Source of the DNA: Clusia tigrina
Lineage: Eukaryota; Arthropoda; Insecta; Diptera; Clusiidae
DNA length: 64,000 nucleotides
Direction of reading: 5' to 3'
Assembly (NCBI GenBank): GCA_920105625.2
Contig: OV050030.1
Coordinates: 142,442,291-142,506,290 of the forward strand
The stretch's first letter is position 1. Every line of letters begins with the position of its first letter. Made by a program: the position numbers and the translations under genes. This document shows, one piece after another, positions 21,162 through 32,045 of this stretch. The notes under the pieces were generated by a model. That model was given only the letters and a program-made list of their open reading frames with translations. It ran no database searches and was not told where the DNA came from.

Positions 21162-22175
21162 TTCACCCCTAGGTGGACAGCAGGGATTCTGGAAAACCCA
21201 TGACGGAATTAGGCGAGTATACAGCTGGAAAGGTATGCTCCGAGACATAAAAAAATATATAAAAAGTTGTCCGAAATGTCAGGCCAATAAAAGTTCAAGG
21301 CTAACAAAGTTGTCAATGGTGTTAACTGACACAACCAAAACAGCCATTTGACAATGTTCATATGGATATTGTAGGTATTTTACCTGAGAAAGTTTCGGGA
21401 AATAAATACATTTTGACGTTCCAAGATGATTTCTCAAAGTATATGGCGTGCGTCGCTATACCCGATGCTGAAGCAAGTAGGGTGGTCAAGGCATTCTTTG
21501 GAGAAATTATAGCACGGTACAACATACCTAACGTCTTGATAAACGACAATGGTTCAAATTTTGTATCAAAACTATTCTCAGAAACGTGTAAAATGCTGGG
21601 AATCAAGAAATTGCATATAACACCATATCATCCACAGGCGAATGGCTCATTGGAGCGTAGTCATCGACCTCTGGCCGAGTACTTGCGCAGTTTTGCCAAG
21701 GAAGACGGCTCGAATTGGGATCAATGATTGACCACCGCAATGCATGTACACAAAAATACTGTGCATGTATCAACGAAGTAAACTCCGTTTAGGACGCTCT
21801 ACGGGTTTGATTTCAATATGCCAGCAAATTTGAAGCGCAAATGTACGCCAGTGTGCAATGCTGATGTCCCCAAATAAAGTGCAAAAATATCAGTTACAGC
21901 GAGCGCACGAATTGATTAGAGGAAACAAGGATTGTGCTAAACGAGTACCCAGGGAAGCCTATAACAAGGTACTAAACCCAGTAATCTTTCATGTGGGTGA
22001 CCAGGTAATAATGAAGAATCAGGCTAAAAGAAACAAATTGTCACCTGTTTGGATAGGTCCGTATATAGTAGCAGAGATCCGCAGCCCAGTTACAACAGTC
22101 GTAACAATTAAGGGCAAGAATAAAAAGCTACATAATAATTTATTGAAATTGTTCCACATGAGACCACACAACTAA
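21100..22175 (+). pseudogene. Gypsy-1 integrase
   Basis: The zinc domain reads [15 protein letters not shown]...YIKSCPKCQANK (HHCC). The core is in the frame 21362-21727: MDIVGILPE (first Asp), INDNGSNFVSKLF (second Asp), HPQANGSLERSHRPL (Glu). All three acidic residues are present, but a stop separates the zinc domain from the core and another follows the core at 21725-21727. The C-terminal part at 21858-22175 has HVGDQVIMKN and PVWIGPYIVAEI, the GPY/F module that binds DNA. It ends HMRPHN. Confidence 0.9.
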
Positions 22176-24861
22176 AGACATGTGTTAATAGTGTTTTAAA
22201 AGTGTAAACACAAGGATAACAACGTAAACACGTACGTGTGTATATCAAATAACACACACAACTCCGATTTTCAAAGTCAATGCCAGCAGAAGTGTGCCAA
22301 TTAAACTCGGCCGAATAAAATTTGAGTAATGTAAATATGCTTTTTAGGCACTATAGCCGAAGGAAGCAATATGGAGAAAGATATTTTTTAAATATTAAAT
22401 AATAAAAAAGGGTTCTTTGGACGTAATTCAAAAATAAAATTATAAGACAGTCGTGGGTAAGTAATATAAAACTTAACTTAAAATATATTCATACATACAT
22501 TCGGCAGTTTATTCACTGAAATTCGACGCATAAGCGTTCACGCCAGGCAACGGAACCGCTGGTGCAGTAAGAATATATATGTATATATGTGTATAAGATA
22601 CAGAGTGAATGTACGAACGTATATTTAAAAAATAAGTTAGTATATAGAGACAAACTATGGGAAATTGGGAATTTGCAGATATTTACATACTGCAAAAGGC
22701 TACAGTTTATCGCTTAGAAAACCAGCGTGTGGGGAAATGAAATGTATATACTCGTATATATATATTAAATTAGAACAAAATATTTAGCTTACCATTACAA
22801 ATTTGGTAAGAACGTAGGCAATTAATTATAAAATGTATACATATAAGAGCAGGTTGCATGGTGTAGGGAAACACACTTGTTAATGGATATATACATACAT
22901 GGCTAGTAGTAAATTGAAATATATAGAGTAGTCACTTGCAATGAAAATTTGAGTCATGCAATTGACAATTATTTCACATGAACGGGTTTATCTTTTATTT
23001 ATGTCAGAGGGCAAAAGAATTGGAAAATTTAAAAAGATATTATATAAAAGAGAAATGATATAAAACAAATTATGAAATATTTAAACAAAAAAAAAAAAGT
23101 TTTAAAAAGAAGCCAATGTATGAAGAACAAATAAAATGAAAAAGAATTAATATGATTTAAAAGAAATTCTATTTTTTCTAAACGAATTTTGGTTCTTACC
23201 AATTTCACAAAATAAGTACGGATTATTACATATTAAATATTCAAAATATTCTCGCATTAAGAAAACTTAAAAATTAAAAAATTATACTCTGTATAAAAGT
23301 TGACATTAAAAACAAAAGTAGCTTACAAAATAATTAGAGTTACAGAAATAAATTAATTAAAATCTAAATTTATAATAGAATAAGTGTAATAATCAAAAGG
23401 AAACACAAATTATACTAAATAGGAAAATTATACCAAAGAGTATATATAGTATACGAGTATATAGTGTATTTATTCAAAAATTATATAATTTTGAAATTCA
23501 TTTATTAAATTAACTTATGAAATATTCGACAAAAATAAACATAAAAAGATATCAAACTAAAATGTTAACTAGAAAATTAAGAAAATTATTATATGTATTC
23601 AGCTCTGATGATGTGAATCGAAGCAGGAATTTCCGGGAACAGCATATATCGGTAGACGGTGCGGATTAAAGGACAAACGTATTATTCGATGGATTGGTGA
23701 TGAATGGCGACTAAAGTGGTATGTTCGAAACAGCATATGGCCGCAGTGTTTGATCACGTTTTGGGTGGGTTTATTGACAAACAATGGAAAAATAAACAGG
23801 TTTCCTTGCGGTGTCATATTTTGCATTGGACAGTCTTACGTTGCAATGTTCACCCAGTGGATCACAATCTGACCAGAATTGTTTTTGAATAAGTTGAAGA
23901 TGGGCAAAAGCATAAGGAGGGTGACTGAAACCACCACCAAATATAATAAGCAGAGGAAATTCGTCTTACGGAAGTCAATTGCTTCAGTAAAGTATATGTT
24001 GAATCTAGAGGATGAACATAAGAAATATTATTCTCTTATGAAATTGATTTACTAGAAGAAGACACAGAGACTGGTATCTGAGCAGAGTACGCAAATTGCG
24101 TCATTAACCGTGTATCTCAGAGAAATACCGATAGTCTACACATCGAGGTCATCGAAATCAAATTTCAATATGAGAAAGCTCAAGAGAAAGACTTGCACCA
24201 TAAAACGCATTGCTGCAAAGTAAATAACGGAGGAGTATTGTAATCTCTCATATATTTCAAATGTATTTTACAAGCTGAATACTATAAGAAGAGGCAGTAT
24301 CACCTATCCGGTAGGGCACGATATATAAATCAAAAGAAGAAGGCCATCGCAGTTTTAATGGTAAACAAAATCGCCAGCCTAGAATATCATACGTACCGGT
24401 CCAGAAAGAAGGGAGGGTTATGCGGAGTTCATCGATGGATTTCACTCCGACAACGACGGCATTCAACCGGACCAGCAGGTAGCAGAGGTCGCAGTATAAT
24501 ATAAGATTTTAGGTATAAAATAGAATTGTGATATTGTACAGATGTTTGTATATACGCCAATAAGAAAAGAGACAATAAAAGACCAAATTATAAAAAGGGG
24601 AATATATAAAAAAAAATGATAGAGAAAAAAAAAACTACAAAAGAAAACCAAAACAAAGTAAGAAAAAGAAATATGGAAAAGAAGAAAAAAAAAGAAAAAA
24701 AAATCCGTGATAGAGCCCAAATAAGGCGATTTTAAGAAAAAATAAAACAAATTACATGTACTCGTATATACTATAGAGTTAAATCGATGCACATAATTGT
24801 TATCAATGCAGGAAAAATACTGTGAAGATTTATTAGAAGTTAGTTGCACTAACGTCTCTTC
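22176..24861 (+). other. Gypsy-1 3' region (possible lost third gene)
   Basis: 2.7 kb of AT-rich sequence between integrase and the purine tract. No env motif is recognisable. It is nevertheless shared with Gypsy-2: 22760-22960 matches the reverse of 33780-34000, and 24380-24490 matches the reverse of 32450-32570. In the latter block one frame agrees in both copies (RREGYAEFI-D/E-GFHSD). A frame around 24000-24240 is acidic and broken. This could be the eroded remnant of a third ORF, or a conserved 3' UTR. Purine-rich AAAAGA tracts fill 24590-24720. Confidence 0.55.
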
Positions 24862-24876
24862 GAAAGGGGAGAGGGA
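24862..24876 (+). other. Gypsy-1 polypurine tract
   Basis: GAAAGGGGAGAGGGA lies three bases before the 3' LTR start. This is the expected plus-strand primer. Confidence 0.85.
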
Positions 24877-24879
24877 TAT

Positions 24880-25362
24880 TGTGAGTTAGAATCAAGCTGC
24901 CTGCGAGTAGTTGACTCACAGCACCGACTCCTAACTACTATACTACACATTTGTTGTGGTTAGCTTTAAGCAATTAATTTAAGTAAGAAAGCACATATTT
25001 TTATGTAATAAAGATTATGTAAACTTTTAGGGTGTTACAGTTCCGCAGTCGAGTTGACGAAGGGCATTGAAATTTGGAATGAACCGTCGACACTTTTACA
25101 GTAGGTCAGTTGGCTTGACCAACTGACACCCATTAACAGGTGCGGAATTGGAACACCAGAAAGGTAAGTTCACAGACTGAGAGTACTGTTTGGAAATAGT
25201 ATATAAGAATCAGTATTTTAAGAATAAACCTCCTTGGTGTTTTTAAATTAAAGTGATGTAGTGTTTTATTCTAAAGAGTGAGTGTAGGTTTTCAGATACA
25301 CGGGCGCCCAGGACAAGCAGCAAGAGTACCTCACCCAGTACAAACAAATAAGGACCCCAATA
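24880..25362 (+). repeat. Gypsy-1 3' LTR
   Basis: It starts TGTGAGTTAGAATC and ends near GACCCCAATA (483 bp). It is similar end to end to the Gypsy-2 LTR at 31512-32024 and to the truncated 5' LTR. Confidence 0.88.
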
Positions 25363-26150
25363 CGGCTCTACTGTTACATTGTGACACTCGGCTAGGTACC
25401 ACATGAGCCAACCATAGTAGGATAATTAAATATTATAGGAGACTCCACGTTAACTCTATAAATAAGACATAATTTTAAGAAATTAGGCATATTAAATTAA
25501 ATATTTTATTTAAATAAATTTCTGTTTAGATCTAATTTTAATAAAATACATATATAAAATTCAAATTTATATTGCATTCAAATAAATTCCAGTTCAGGTA
25601 TAATTCTAATAAAAATACCATATGTTAAATTAAAATTCATATTGCATTCAATTAAATTTCTGTTACGAACCATGGCCACTGCTAAGTGTACCTCAGCGTA
25701 AGAGAGTTCGTTACAATATATCAATATACATATGCTTATAGATAAACTTATATACATAAACTTAATACGCATATACATATAAATTCACAAAAACACATAC
25801 ATATACAAACTCGACGCCTGCTCTAGAGGGCGTTATCCGAGGGGATGTGGGTGGAAAGGAGACGATTTTAGTGGCGTAGGCCTCTTCGGAGGAGTCCCAC
25901 AGTACCAGCGCGGCAGGAGCCTACTGGTCTCCATGAGGATTTTACGTTTCCCAACGGAGGAAAAAAAACATACATATACAAATATATATGCGTATTCATA
26001 CAAATATACATATACATATACATTCCAATTCCAATTTGAGGGGCAAATGACATCTCGAGAGGAAGAAACACACAAGGTAACCGACGTGATGTATGTTCCA
26101 AGAAAATTTATTGATAGGTAGCGCGGTCAGTGTCCTTTTTTCAGTATTTT
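25363..26150. other. non-coding DNA with a 68-bp tandem repeat and AT microsatellite-like tracts
   Basis: No gene was recognised. ATACATATACA-type tracts occupy 25735-25810 and 25970-26030. The tandem repeat is listed separately. Confidence 0.5.
25513..25664. repeat. tandem repeat, period 68-69 bp, about 2.2 units
   Basis: Units start AATAAATT(T/C)C at 25513, 25581 and 25650 and share TATTGCATTCAA near the unit end. Adjacent units differ by roughly 20 percent. Confidence 0.8.
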
Positions 26151-26159
26151 AACAGGTCG

Positions 26160-28035
26160 AGTATAAAGGATGAGTCACTGAGCTTCCAAGATGGATATAG
26201 ATTATGAGATCTTTTGATAGGTTTAATAATCGGATACATTTATCGATGGTACTATAAATTTTTATCGGTCGTTCGTGATTTAAACATTTTGTGAAGGATA
26301 GGGCTAAATCCGGACCATAATTATGGTATTAAGCGTAGGGTGCCTCAGCTTTAATATTGTTGACTTCGTCGAATGCTATAATGAACATAATAACAGACAG
26401 CGGTTATTCTTGGGGAGTCCTTTGGGCTAGAGGCTGAACTCCCGACAGAGCTGAACCGGCTGTAGGTCTGATTTTACGATTTAGCAAAAATTTTTTGACC
26501 AAATTAAATATTTTTGGTCCGATTTTCCATTTGAGCAATTGTTTAATTACCATATGTGGGCCTATTCGGTCGAAAACGTTTCAAAGTCTATACTTAGTAC
26601 TGTGATATGGTTTCTGCATGAGAGTGCTCTTGGTACCCTGTCCCTTTTTGAATCCAACTTTATGTGAGTTTATAAATTTACCCCTTTCGATGAACCACAT
26701 AAGCCTTGTGGCAATTATTTTTTCCATGAGTTTACCCATACAGGGGAGTAATGAAATAGGGCGGTATCCCGATATTTCTATTTTTGATTGTTTCGGTTTC
26801 GGTAAATTCAGTAAATTCAGTTTGGGAAATGTCAGTTTCAATATATTTAGCGAAGGAGCACATATGTAGCTGTGAGCTACTAGACTTCACTACAAATTTA
26901 TTTTTTGTCGGTGCCAAAAGCCTTAGAGAAATTGCAGTCTAGAGAATAGTTTGACCATTTATGCGCGAAGTTTTTGGAAATATCGATTTGCGTAGATATG
27001 GGACCAGAATTGGTGTTGATCTCCTTAATTGAATTTTGTTTAATAGTCCCAGTTAGCTTTTTAATATCAAACTAATTTTTTTTTACGTTTCGACAATGGG
27101 TTGATGATTTTTGATTTTTTTTAGTTGTATCTTAACCGTGCTGCCAGTTTTTGTACTTTAACAGATTTTCTCTGGACCAACAACATTTGAGAATTGCCCA
27201 TGAATTTTGTTTTTCGGCTCGTAGTGCTGCGAGTTCTGGGCTCCACCATGGCACCAAAGGTTTCTTAAAATTATTCTTTGTTTGAGGAATAGATAGGTGA
27301 GCAGCAATTCGGAGAATTTTTGAGATTTTTGTCGCTTCTTTATTAATGGAACTTGAACATGGAAAAGTAATGGAAAGCTGCTCGCACATCTGTCCAATTT
27401 GCTATATCGGTTTTGAGTCTCGGCTTTGGTTTATTCTTGAATATTATTGTAGAAAAATTGATCTCAATTGTTAATGGTTAGTGGTCACTATCATGTAAGT
27501 TATCTAATGTAGTCCAATTACATTTGGGTGTTAGGTCTGAGGAACAGAGTGTGAGATCTATTTGTGTGAGTGTATTATGAGTAGAAAAATGAGTAGGAGA
27601 TCCATCATTCCATACTATGAGATTTGATGAGAGGATTAAATCTTCAATCACTTTGCAGCGTTGATTAGTTAAGGTAGCACCCCAAAGTGGACTCCAAGCA
27701 TTAAAGTCACCTATTAGTATGTGTGAAGTTAGAAGGGCTTCTAGAATTTGGAATAAGTAAGTTTGATTATATGCTTAATTTCTATGGCGATGTTGTGGGA
27801 GATATTTTTTTTTTATCAGCGAACCCAGGCCTTGTTTGCTGTTTGTGTTTTGGGAAAGATTGTGAAAATCCGCATCGTACATTACTTGAATGCCTGTTAG
27901 GTATTTATTAAAGGGGATATGAGTTTCTTGGAGAGCTATTATGGCTGTTGAGATATCTTTTATTTATGAGATATCTTTTCCTTATGTAGATTGTTATAGT
28001 AACCTTTCATATTCCATTGTAGTATGTTAAGCATA
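26160..28035 (-). pseudogene. I-type LINE ORF2 (endonuclease, RT)
   Basis: Read from 28035 down: ILQWNMKGYYNNL (endonuclease start), LQETHIPFN, ILIGDFNAWSPLWGATLTNQ (GDFNAW block), TQIDLTLCSS and DNLHDSDHYPLTI (catalytic DHYP). Then the linker LVPWWSPELAALRAEKQ; RT: ISGYRPISLLPCMGKLMEKI, KVGFKKGQGT, FDRIGPHMVIKQLLKW and FLLNRKIR; and near 26370 a decayed PKG-type block. The YADD motif and any RNase H are not readable. Frames change many times. PWW linker plus GDFNAW with a three-knuckle ORF1 upstream suggests the I clade. Confidence 0.85.
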
Positions 28036-28639
28036 GTAAGTAGAGTAAATAAGAGAGAAACTGTTATTTTTGAGGACTTAAGAAGTGTGAGTTAATTACT
28101 GTATGTTGTTATTAGAAACTGTTTTATTATTGAGGAGCTGATAATCCTAAAGGGTTGATTGAGTTTTGAGGTCCCGTATTGTAGGTTTTTATGTTCGTGT
28201 TTAAGTGCATTTCGTAGTCGTTTGTACTGGTTTGCTTTCGTAAATTGGTTTTGTCTTTTGTGATAAGTTAATTTTCGTATTTATTTCTTCATTTCTTTGT
28301 TGTTTTTCTTTTATTTGTTCTTCTGTTATTTTTTGTACTTTATTTTTTTTATGAGTTGCGACTGTTTTACCTGTTACTGTATTCTTATTTTCCGTTGCAT
28401 TATTTTCGTTTGATTGTTTATGGAAAGCGGGGGCATCATTTGTTGATTGTTGATTCTGCTATTAAAGTTGTTTTTCTATTAGTATCTTCTCCATTTAGGT
28501 CAGTGGTTTGAAGGGCTATACATGCATAGGAGGACTTAAGAGTTGATTGCTTACTCTTTGAATGATGAATACTCATTGCTTCTCTGAGTGTACATTTGTT
28601 TTTATTTTGATTTTTAGTATTTCCTTTGATTGGAAAAAT

Positions 28640-29371
28640 CTTGTGCAGTCTTTAGATGATGCGGCATGTTCAGCGGAACAGTTCGCGCAATATGTGCGGG
28701 TGCATGGCTGCGGGGAATGTGCAGGTAGGTTACAGTTGTTGCATGCTGGCTATCGTTTACAGTATTTTGCCGTGTGCCCTAGAATTTGGCAGTTCTTGCA
28801 TCTCATCGGGTTTTTGAATATATTCACGAACATGTGTATTATGCCAAGAAATTGTACCTTTTTCTGATAGGCGGTATAAGTTGAAAGTGAGCAAAACGAC
28901 TTCGCTTGGAATTGACTTACCCTCCACATTTTTTGTGAATTTATAACCAGACTCAACGCCTTGAACTTTCCTTTCTTCTATGATTTCCGATTCGGTCACG
29001 TTGTTCAGAAAGTTTTCATGGAATTTTGTCTGAATTGGACAGATCTCGTGTAGATATTTTGTTTCCAGAAAATTTTTTGCGGTGTTTTTGTGTTTTACTA
29101 AAAGCAGTAAGTTACCGTTGCGAAGTTCCAAAATATTTATTATGTCCTTGTTAATCACGCTCAGTGCTTTATGCACTGCAAAGCAAGAAAAATTTTGTAG
29201 GTTTTTGTTGGGGTCTAAAGAGGAGACGACTATGAATTTTGGATTTGGTATGTTTATTGTTTGTAAAGTTTGGAAAAATTCTATGGTTGTGTCCATTATT
29301 TTTATTTTTTTATTGGGGCTTCCGCTTAGCAGAGCAAAGCGATTACTCTTTAAATTTGGCCTAGAGGCCAT
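28640..29371 (-). pseudogene. I-type LINE ORF1 (gag-like)
   Basis: The ATG at 29369-29371 opens MASRPNLKSNRFALLSGSPN. The protein is open for 204 residues, containing LELRNGNLLLLVKHKNTA and EIIEERKVQGVESGYKF (the RRM-like region of I/Jockey gags). The frame then slips, and three zinc knuckles follow: CKNCQILGHTAKYC, CNNCNLPAHSPQPC and CANCSAEHAASSKDC, with a stop (28750-28752) between the first and second. This is an RNA-binding chaperone of the element. Only one shift and one stop are evident, so decay is moderate. Confidence 0.87.
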
Positions 29372-29583
29372 TGTATTTATTGATTCACCCTAGTTTTCGC
29401 ACAGATAAAAGGTCCGATTATTTTTCACACAAACAATAACACAAATTAACACTGCGTATAGCGAGATTGGTTTGTTTATATTAATGGTTAGAAAGAAAAT
29501 TGAACTAAAAATTAAAATTAAAATAATTTTTTCGATTTTTCCGATTTTTTAACAGCTTGAAAGGAATTACTCGGATCAGTATG

Positions 29584-29587
<4 letters not shown>

Positions 29588-29646
<59 letters not shown>
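29588..29646. repeat. (TA)n microsatellite, about 59 bp
   Basis: A pure TA run directly abuts the left end of a mariner whose target is TA. The element most likely inserted into, or next to, the tract. Confidence 0.95.
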
Positions 29647-29647
<1 letters not shown>

Positions 29648-30450
29648 GAGGTGTGATGAAAAAATAACCGTTATTTTCATCTTTTCGGGAGTTACGTATG
29701 TTCGATGTTCGCATTTTTTGTCTGTTATGTTGGTACACATGTCTGTTATATATGTTGGCAATACCAACCATTTTGGATTGTCAGTTTGTTTTTGACAGAT
29801 AAAAAGGTTAGTCGTGTTTTGGTGTGCTCCTCGATTTCGTACTATTCGAAAAAATGGATCAAAGAAACTGTATTCAGTTTTGTGTAAAAAATGAAATTAA
29901 ATGCGCAAGGACATTTGAAATGTTGACTGTGGCCTTTGGCGAGTCTACTATGAGCAGAACACAAGTCCAATTGTGGTATAACCGGTTTAAGGAAGGCCGA
30001 GAAGATGTCAATGACGATGCTCGTCCTGGTCGTCCTGGTCGCCCGAGCACTTCAACAACCGATGAAAACATTGACGCAGTGAAGAAAATGATTTTGGATA
30101 ATCTTCGAATCACTATCAGAGAGGTTGCTGATAATGTTGGCATATCGTTCGGCTCATGCCAAGCAATTTTTACGGATGTTTTAGGCATGAAACTTGCGGC
30201 AGCGAAGATTGTTCCAAAATTGCTAAATTTTGAGCAAAATCTACGTCGCATGGACATCGCTCAGGAGCTGTTGAACATCGTCAACGACGATCCAGATTTC
30301 CTCAAAAAGATCATAACTGGTGACGAATCGTGGGTGTATGGCTATGACATTGAAACCAAAGCCCAATCATCCCAATGGAAACGTCCAGATGAGCCAAGAC
30401 CGAAAAAAGCACGTCAAGTTCGGTCGAACGTAAAGGTTTTGCTGACAGTT
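29647..30450 (+). mobile_element. irritans-type mariner-2, 3' truncated
   Basis: The left end is CGAGGTGTGATGAAAAAATA preceded by TA. Similarity to the 3184-4120 element runs from the first base. At about 30450 mariner homology stops abruptly and Polinton integrase (other strand) begins. No right inverted repeat follows. Confidence 0.92.
29854..30450 (+). pseudogene. mariner-2 transposase, C-terminally truncated
   Basis: It starts at ATG 29854 (MDQRNCIQFCVKNEI). About 199 residues are intact: helix-turn-helix (FEMLTVAFGESTMSR), GRPGRPS linker with an extra 9-bp RPG unit compared with the 3.9-kb copy, second DNA-binding helix, and the first catalytic motif TGDESWVYGYD. It ends at VRSNVKVLLTV, just before the region of the second aspartate; the following residues are chimeric with flanking DNA. 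The frame is otherwise clean, so this copy is younger or better preserved than the nested one. Confidence 0.93.
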
Positions 30451-30451
30451 C

Positions 30452-31135
30452 TCGAAAATATGTTTAAATTTTTTAATTCTCAATTTTCTCCAATATGAAA
30501 CTTTGGTTCATGAAACATTTTTAAATTATTATGAGAATTTTTCAATATTAACTTTTGATTAGAGGAATTAACGTTACTGGGTGACATTTTTATAGTTTTA
30601 TGAGTCTTATTCTTATATTCATTTATTAAATTTTTATAATTATGAATCCATTGATATGTTCCTTGTAACTAAATGTTTTCCACATCATTCCTTTAGAGAT
30701 CTATTAAAACATTCAACGATTGATGATAAATGATAAATGTTGAGTAATGATTAATGCGATATCCTTTCAGCAAATTGTTAAATTTATAGTAGAGGAATTC
30801 TTTACCGTCGTCTGTTTGTAAATTTGTTCGGACTCTTCTCAAAACTAATATACTTCTCATAGCCTCAGTGACATCAGTAGCATTTTTTGTTTTAAAAGAT
30901 ACAGCCCAGGCAAATTTTCAAAATGTATCTACTCGTATAATTGTTAGGAGGTAGCCACTATTGTTTTTAGAATAATGAAACATTTCCACTAAATCCGCTT
31001 GCCATTGATCGCCTATACCATTTGTTATTACTCGTCATCGTTTAAAGTTTTTATGAGCCTGTTTGTACAGTTCATCTACTAAACTTTTCTTAATCATCGT
31101 CTTTAACCATTCTTCTTGGAATTGTATTAGTTGGT
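30452..31135 (-). pseudogene. Polinton/Maverick-type integrase
   Basis: From 31135 down: KKSLVDELYKQAHKNFKR, GIGDQWQADLVEM (first catalytic Asp), NNSGYLLTII, FAWAVSFKTKNATDVTEAM, LQTDDGKEF (second Asp), INHYSTF, then after a shift SSIVECFNRSLKE (Glu), GTYQWIHNYKNLINEY, KTHKTIKMSPSNV, and a C-terminal NNLKMFHEPKFHIGE. This is the order of retroviral-type integrases of Polintons (the F54H12.3-like family, from memory). They insert the linear element with short target duplications. Several stops and one shift kill it. It ends where mariner-2 begins. Confidence 0.82.
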
Positions 31136-31221
31136 ATTTTTTCAATTTCTGTTATTTAATCAATAATATAATTCTTAATTCTAACTCTGTTCCATAGATT
31201 TTCTTTGAGAAACTAAAACAT

Positions 31222-31510
31222 TTAATTAAAAACATATAATTTTAGGCGAGTTTCTGTTTTAACATTCATATCTTCAATGAGTTCATATTTAGCAGAAACT
31301 TTATTTAAAATATTCTTGATTGATTTCTTTATAGTTGTGAGTAAATCTTGAGATAGCTGAAGGACTTTGAATTGTACAAATGAGATTGTTGCAGGATCAT
31401 CGTCTTCCGTCGGGTGGCCAACATGTCTTATTCGTTTCCAATCAAGGTTCAAGTTCTTACCTTTATCCAAACTGAATCCAAATGTTTTTGAAAAATATTT
31501 TCTTTTCATA
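31222..31510 (-). pseudogene. frame upstream of the Polinton integrase, likely Polinton-derived
   Basis: Open for 96 residues from the Gypsy-2 LTR border: GFSLDKGKNLNLDWKRIRHV, GHPTEDDDPATISFVQ, VLQLSQDLLTTIKKSI. The N-L-x-x-K-R-I-x-x-V-G-x-P-x-x-x-x-D-x-x-T pattern resembles a repeated segment seen in virion-associated Polinton proteins, but I am not certain. It is on the same strand as and just upstream of the integrase. The frame continues artificially into the LTR; those residues are not part of the gene. Confidence 0.45.
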
Positions 31511-31511
31511 T

Positions 31512-32024
31512 TGTTGGGAACCGTATTTGTTGTCCTCGGAGCGTCCTTTTCGCTACTTGTCCTGAGCGCGCGTGTTCCTGTAAACCCTAAATTACTCTTT
31601 GAAAATAACACTACATTACACTTTTAGTTTTTAAATCACAAGCCGATATATTCTTACAAATACTAATTCTTATATACTATTTGTCAACAGTCATCTCAGT
31701 CTGTGAACTGACCTTTCTGGTGTTCCAGTTCCGCACCTGCTAATTGGTGTCAGTCGGTCAAGCCAACTGACCTACTGTAGAAGTATCGACGGTGCATTCT
31801 AAATTACAATGCCCTTCGTCGACTCGACTGCGGAACGGTAACACCCGAAAAAGTTTACATAATAAATATTACATAAATGCTATTAATTTACAACACTTAG
31901 ACCCTAAAAATATGTGCTACTGTTAAACAACTTTAGCACATGCTAATCCCACATAATGTGTGGCATCTGTTGGGAGTCGGTGCTGTGAGCCAACTACTCA
32001 TAGGTAGCATAATTCTAACTCACA
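31512..32024 (-). repeat. Gypsy-2 3' LTR
   Basis: In element orientation it starts TGTGAGTTAGAATTATGC at 32024 and ends TTCCCAACA at 31512 (513 bp). It contains CACCAGAAAGGTCAGTTCAC and the CGCGCGCTCAGGAC block shared with Gypsy-1. It splits the frame at 31222-31611. Confidence 0.88.
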
Positions 32025-32027
32025 ACA

Positions 32028-32045
32028 TCCCTCCCTTCTTTCTAA
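32028..32045 (-). other. Gypsy-2 polypurine tract
   Basis: On the minus strand, AAAGAAGGGAGGGAT lies next to the LTR start. Confidence 0.8.

Larger units (their letters stand above)
15445..25362 (+). mobile_element. Gypsy-1, Ty3/gypsy retrotransposon (plus strand), 5' LTR truncated
   Basis: Order: partial LTR, primer site, gag, protease, RT, RNase H, integrase, long 3' region, purine tract, LTR. RT before integrase defines Ty3/gypsy. The two LTRs share GGGTGTTACAGTTCCGCAGT, the CCAACTGACACC block and the final ACACGCGCGC...CCCCAA region. The 5' LTR lacks roughly its first 150 bp and abuts the DD41D element. All coding regions are broken. A relative lies inverted at 31512-39445. Confidence 0.92.

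Noticed and set aside
24463..24849. Phenylalanine-rich minus-strand frame that looks like a membrane protein
   Set aside because: It arises from purine tracts of the Gypsy-1 3' region read backwards; the same happens at 32118-32408 in Gypsy-2.
22176..24861. Calling an env gene in Gypsy-1
   Set aside because: No signal of an env ectodomain, cleavage motif or membrane anchor could be read; only one short shared frame is supported.
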